From contig CM048845.1 of NCBI GenBank assembly GCA_026545225.1, positions 86,951,033 to 87,015,032 on the forward strand: a DNA stretch of 64,000 nucleotides. Direction: 5' to 3'. Of the stretch, positions 61,958 to 64,000 are shown piece after piece. Origin of the DNA: Cornus controversa. Lineage: Eukaryota; Streptophyta; Magnoliopsida; Cornales; Cornaceae. The notes beneath the pieces were generated by a model. That model searched no databases. It was given only the letters and a program-made list of their open reading frames with translations, and had not been told where the DNA came from. The first letter of the stretch is position 1; each line of letters opens with the position of its first letter. A program made the translations under genes and the position numbers.

Positions 61958-62455
61958 GAAAGCATGAACATTTTTTCAAGACTACCGTATCAGTGTCGAA
62001 CACTTGGATACTATGTCAGACACTCGAACACGTGTCGAATACCTCATCTAAATGTCTTGACATTTTTTTTTGTAGAACACTTCTGGAATATTTTTTGGAC
62101 ACTCCTCGAATACGTAATAGATACGTGATGTATATTCTAGTATTTCGAATAGAAATTATATACTACTAAGTTATGATTAAAAATTCAAGTTAAATATGTG
62201 TAGAAGACTAAATAAGTCTAGTTCTTTAATTTATTTTAATCTATTTGTCTATTTTTATTTATAAATTTATTTGGTTGTTAATTGCTGGACGATTAATTGA
62301 AATATTTCTATAGCTAAATATTTTTTTATTGAATAATTAATATATATAAATATATTATATTATTATTTACACTATATTCGTGTCTTAATTTTTTAAAATT
62401 TCTCGTATCCGTGTTATGTGTGTTTCATATCTGTGTCCTGTTTTCTAGATACACA
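61958..62455 (-). mobile_element. GTGTCCGACAC-type non-autonomous element, copy C
   Basis: Starts CTAGAAAGCATGAACA and carries GTGTCGAACACTTGGATAC, CAGACACTCGAACACGTGTC and ends near CTGTGTCCTGTTTTCTAG. It is the reverse orientation of copy A, with an AT-rich core. Confidence 0.5.
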
Positions 62456-62590
62456 CCTTCTAATAAAAAAATAAAAAAAAAGGGATAATAATGTGTGGAT
62501 TCTTTATCCAAAATTACATGGTCGGACCCACCAATCAGCGTCCATCAAACTTTACCTGCCCGTCTGCCCTAAACCCACCAAAAACCATAC

Positions 62591-62631
62591 TGGGGTTGGT
62601 AAATACCGCTCTCTCTCTCCTACCAACCCCA
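62591..62631. promoter_or_regulatory. Perfect inverted repeat holding two opposed AC (MYB) elements upstream of the CSE-like gene
   Basis: TGGGGTTGGTA (62591-62601) and TACCAACCCCA (62621-62631) are exact reverse complements, 19 bases apart. Each contains the AC-type motif ACCAACC (62600-62594 on the - strand, 62622-62628 on the + strand), a known target of lignin MYB factors. It lies 150-190 bases before the start codon and could be promoter or leader. Confidence 0.6.
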
Positions 62632-62713
62632 ACTTTCTCTCTCTACAAAACCAACATCTATAGTTTTAAATTCCTCAGCCCACCCACCAAACCTGAAAGC
62701 CCCCCAAGCCTCG

Positions 62714-62716
<3 letters not shown>

Positions 62717-62753
<37 letters not shown>
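62717..62753 (+). repeat. (CT)n microsatellite in the probable 5' UTR of the CSE-like gene
   Basis: About 18 CT units ending 28 bases before the start codon; long CT tracts are common in plant leaders. Confidence 0.85.
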
Positions 62754-62757
<4 letters not shown>

Positions 62758-62780
62758 TATTCCACGAAAAGCCACCAACC

Positions 62781-63317
62781 ATGTCGCCGGAACCTCCACC
62801 ACCGCAAGCCGAAGTTCCACCCAACTTCTGGGGCCACATGCCGGAGGAAGAATACTACACCTCCCAAGGTGTCCGTAACACCAAGTCATATTTCGAGACT
62901 CCACACGGCAAGCTCTTCACCCAGTCTTTCCTACCGTTGGATCTTCCTGTCAAAGGCACGGTCTACATGAGCCACGGCTACGGATCAGACACGGGATGGC
63001 TCTTCCAGAAGATCTGCATCAGCTTCTCGACCTGGGGATACGCCGTCTTCGCCGCCGATCTCCTGGGCCACGGCCGATCCGATGGCATCCCCTGCTACCT
63101 CGGCGATATGGAGAAGACAGCCGCCGCGTCCCTATCTTTCTTCCTGAGTGAGCGCACCAGCGAATCTTACCGCCACCTCCCCGCCTTCCTCTTCGGCGAG
63201 TCCATGGGTGGGGCGGCCACGATGCTCATGTACTTCCAATCACCACCTGACACGTGGACTGGCCTGATCTTCTCGGCACCACTCTTTGTAATGCCCGAGA
63301 ACATGAAGCCATCTAAG
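62781..63317 (+). CDS. CSE: Caffeoylshikimate esterase / monoacylglycerol lipase-like, first exon only (partial)
   Basis: The exon encodes 179 residues from ATG 62781 and ends at AAG|GTGAGAT, phase 0. PNFWGHMPEEEYYTSQGVRN and the following residues closely match the plant CSE/LysoPL2 protein. Visible parts are HGYGSD (oxyanion region, 65-70), the acyltransferase-like GHGRSD (96-101), and the nucleophile elbow GESMGG with Ser141. The catalytic Asp and His would lie in later exons beyond the window. CSE hydrolyses caffeoyl shikimate to caffeate in monolignol synthesis; close paralogues act on monoacylglycerols or lysophospholipids, so the substrate is inferred from overall similarity. After SMGG the sequence reads AATMLMYF where I recall LVTLLMYF in Arabidopsis, a small difference near the active site. 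Base composition is GC-rich compared with the surroundings. From 63318 the intron runs to the window end and takes in a repeat at 63858. Confidence 0.9.
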
Positions 63318-64000
63318 GTGAGATAAGTACGGTTAGACATCAATCAGTACATTACTTTCTAATATCCAATATCCAGATTTATTTTAGATTCATTTACCTG
63401 GTCACATTTACGCCTATGAAAATTTATGAATTACAACAATTTATGAATTTGAAAAATTAAGGACATGTTTAGTTTTAAAATAATTCTTAGAGAATTTTGA
63501 AAACAGTAACTCTGATGAAAGAAAACTAGAGTTTTTATAAGTGAGTTTTTGTAAAATAATTTTTTTAAAAACTTCAAGTTGTATGATTTTCAATTTCCAA
63601 AAAATAGAAAATTATTATCAAAACATTGTATCAAACATATTCAAAGTTATTTAGAAAGCAATCAAAACCGTATGTTCAGATTAAACTTTTTTTCTTAGTT
63701 TAGAGTTTAGACTGAATCACAGTATACATGACCATCTACAAAAGGACAAAATTTAAAATTTATTTAATTTCATAAAATTAGTGTTGTTTTAACAATGAAT
63801 TTTTGTTTTTTTGCAGTTGAATGTTAACATTGAAATTCAAATACATAGATCACATCCTAGAAAGCACGGACACTTCGTATAGGGGTGCCGTGTCCGTGTC
63901 GGACACTCGGACACTCCTCGGACACTCGGACACGTGTCGGACACTCCGTAGAAGTGTCCTGGAATTTTTTTTTTTAGGACACGGCTGGGACACGGTAAGG
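63318..64000 (+). other. Start of intron 1 of the CSE-like gene
   Basis: Opens GTGAGATAAG and is AT-rich. A TTTTTTTGCAG at about 63810-63817 looks like an acceptor, but the sequence after it (TTGAATGTTAACATTG...) does not encode the expected continuation. The intron therefore probably continues past the window. Confidence 0.7.
63858..64000 (-). mobile_element. GTGTCCGACAC-type non-autonomous element, copy D (cut by the window end)
   Basis: Starts CTAGAAAGCACGGACACTTC and continues with repeated GTGTCGGACACTCGGACAC words, the reverse complement of the end of copy A. It is the best preserved copy of the family, and the right part is missing. Confidence 0.65.

Larger units (their letters stand above)
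58031..62580. repeat. Repeat-rich intergenic region between the divergent hydrolase and CSE-like genes
   Basis: Contains two copies of the GTGTCCGACAC-type element (58215-59065 and 61958-62455), a SINE (60700-60858) and an (AT)n near 61918-61946. A weak foldback with CTTGTTTGG/CCAAACAAG ends lies at about 59214-59451. No gene seen. Confidence 0.55.

Noticed and set aside
62491..62970. 159-codon + frame overlapping the CSE leader and start
   Set aside because: Begins in non-coding DNA, runs through the CT repeat and is out of frame with the clearly conserved CSE exon.
63810..63860. Second CSE exon after TTTTTTTGCAG
   Set aside because: The following sequence does not encode the conserved continuation expected after KPSK and runs directly into a transposon end.

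Overview
The window is nuclear DNA of a flowering plant, almost certainly a eudicot. Genes have GT-AG introns, the background is AT-rich, and there are many plant-type LTR, LINE, SINE, TRIM, MITE and Mutator-like remnants. The encoded proteins (plant H2A.Z, an ASI1/IBM2-type BAH-RRM protein, caffeoylshikimate esterase) are typical of dicots. I cannot name the species.

Four host genes can be supported. (1) An H2A.Z histone gene, + strand, two exons separated by a 4.9 kb intron (5831-11154). (2) A 12-coding-exon gene on the - strand (30352-16492) for a BAH + RRM chromatin/RNA protein of the ASI1/IBM2/SG1 family, with large transposon-filled introns and a one-base frameshift in its second coding exon. 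(3) A 7-exon membrane-anchored alpha/beta-hydrolase gene on the - strand (57700-48591). (4) The first exon of a caffeoylshikimate esterase (CSE)-like gene on the + strand (62781-63317), whose remaining exons lie beyond the window. From memory, H2A.Z (HTA9), an alpha/beta-hydrolase and CSE are also near neighbours on Arabidopsis chromosome 1, so genes 1, 3 and 4 probably form an old syntenic block with the BAH-RRM gene lying between them.

Layout: 1-3556 is a decayed LINE. 3557-5600 is repeat-derived. 5600-11500 is the H2A.Z gene with its promoter. 11500-16490 is intergenic with a nested MITE. 16490-32430 is the ASI1/IBM2-like gene; its introns hold a TRIM (18993-20076), a hAT-like MITE, SINE pieces, a truncated LINE and a second TRIM with perfect target-site duplication (28788-29112). 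32430-48580 is a transposon-rich gap with a degenerate MULE transposase (41615-39100), a 2.2 kb LTR beside a tRNA-Met-type primer site, a small open frame joining an RNase H1-N/viroplasmin-like domain to a membrane tail, and tandem repeats. 48590-58030 is the hydrolase gene. 58030-62580 is repeat-rich intergenic DNA, and 62580-64000 holds the CSE promoter, first exon and start of intron 1.

Functionally, H2A.Z and the BAH-RRM protein both act in chromatin. The CSE-like product would act in monolignol synthesis, and its 5' region carries two opposed AC-type (MYB) elements in a perfect inverted repeat. The hydrolase is of unknown substrate. Host exons and splice sites were worked out by eye; coding phase was checked across every junction.
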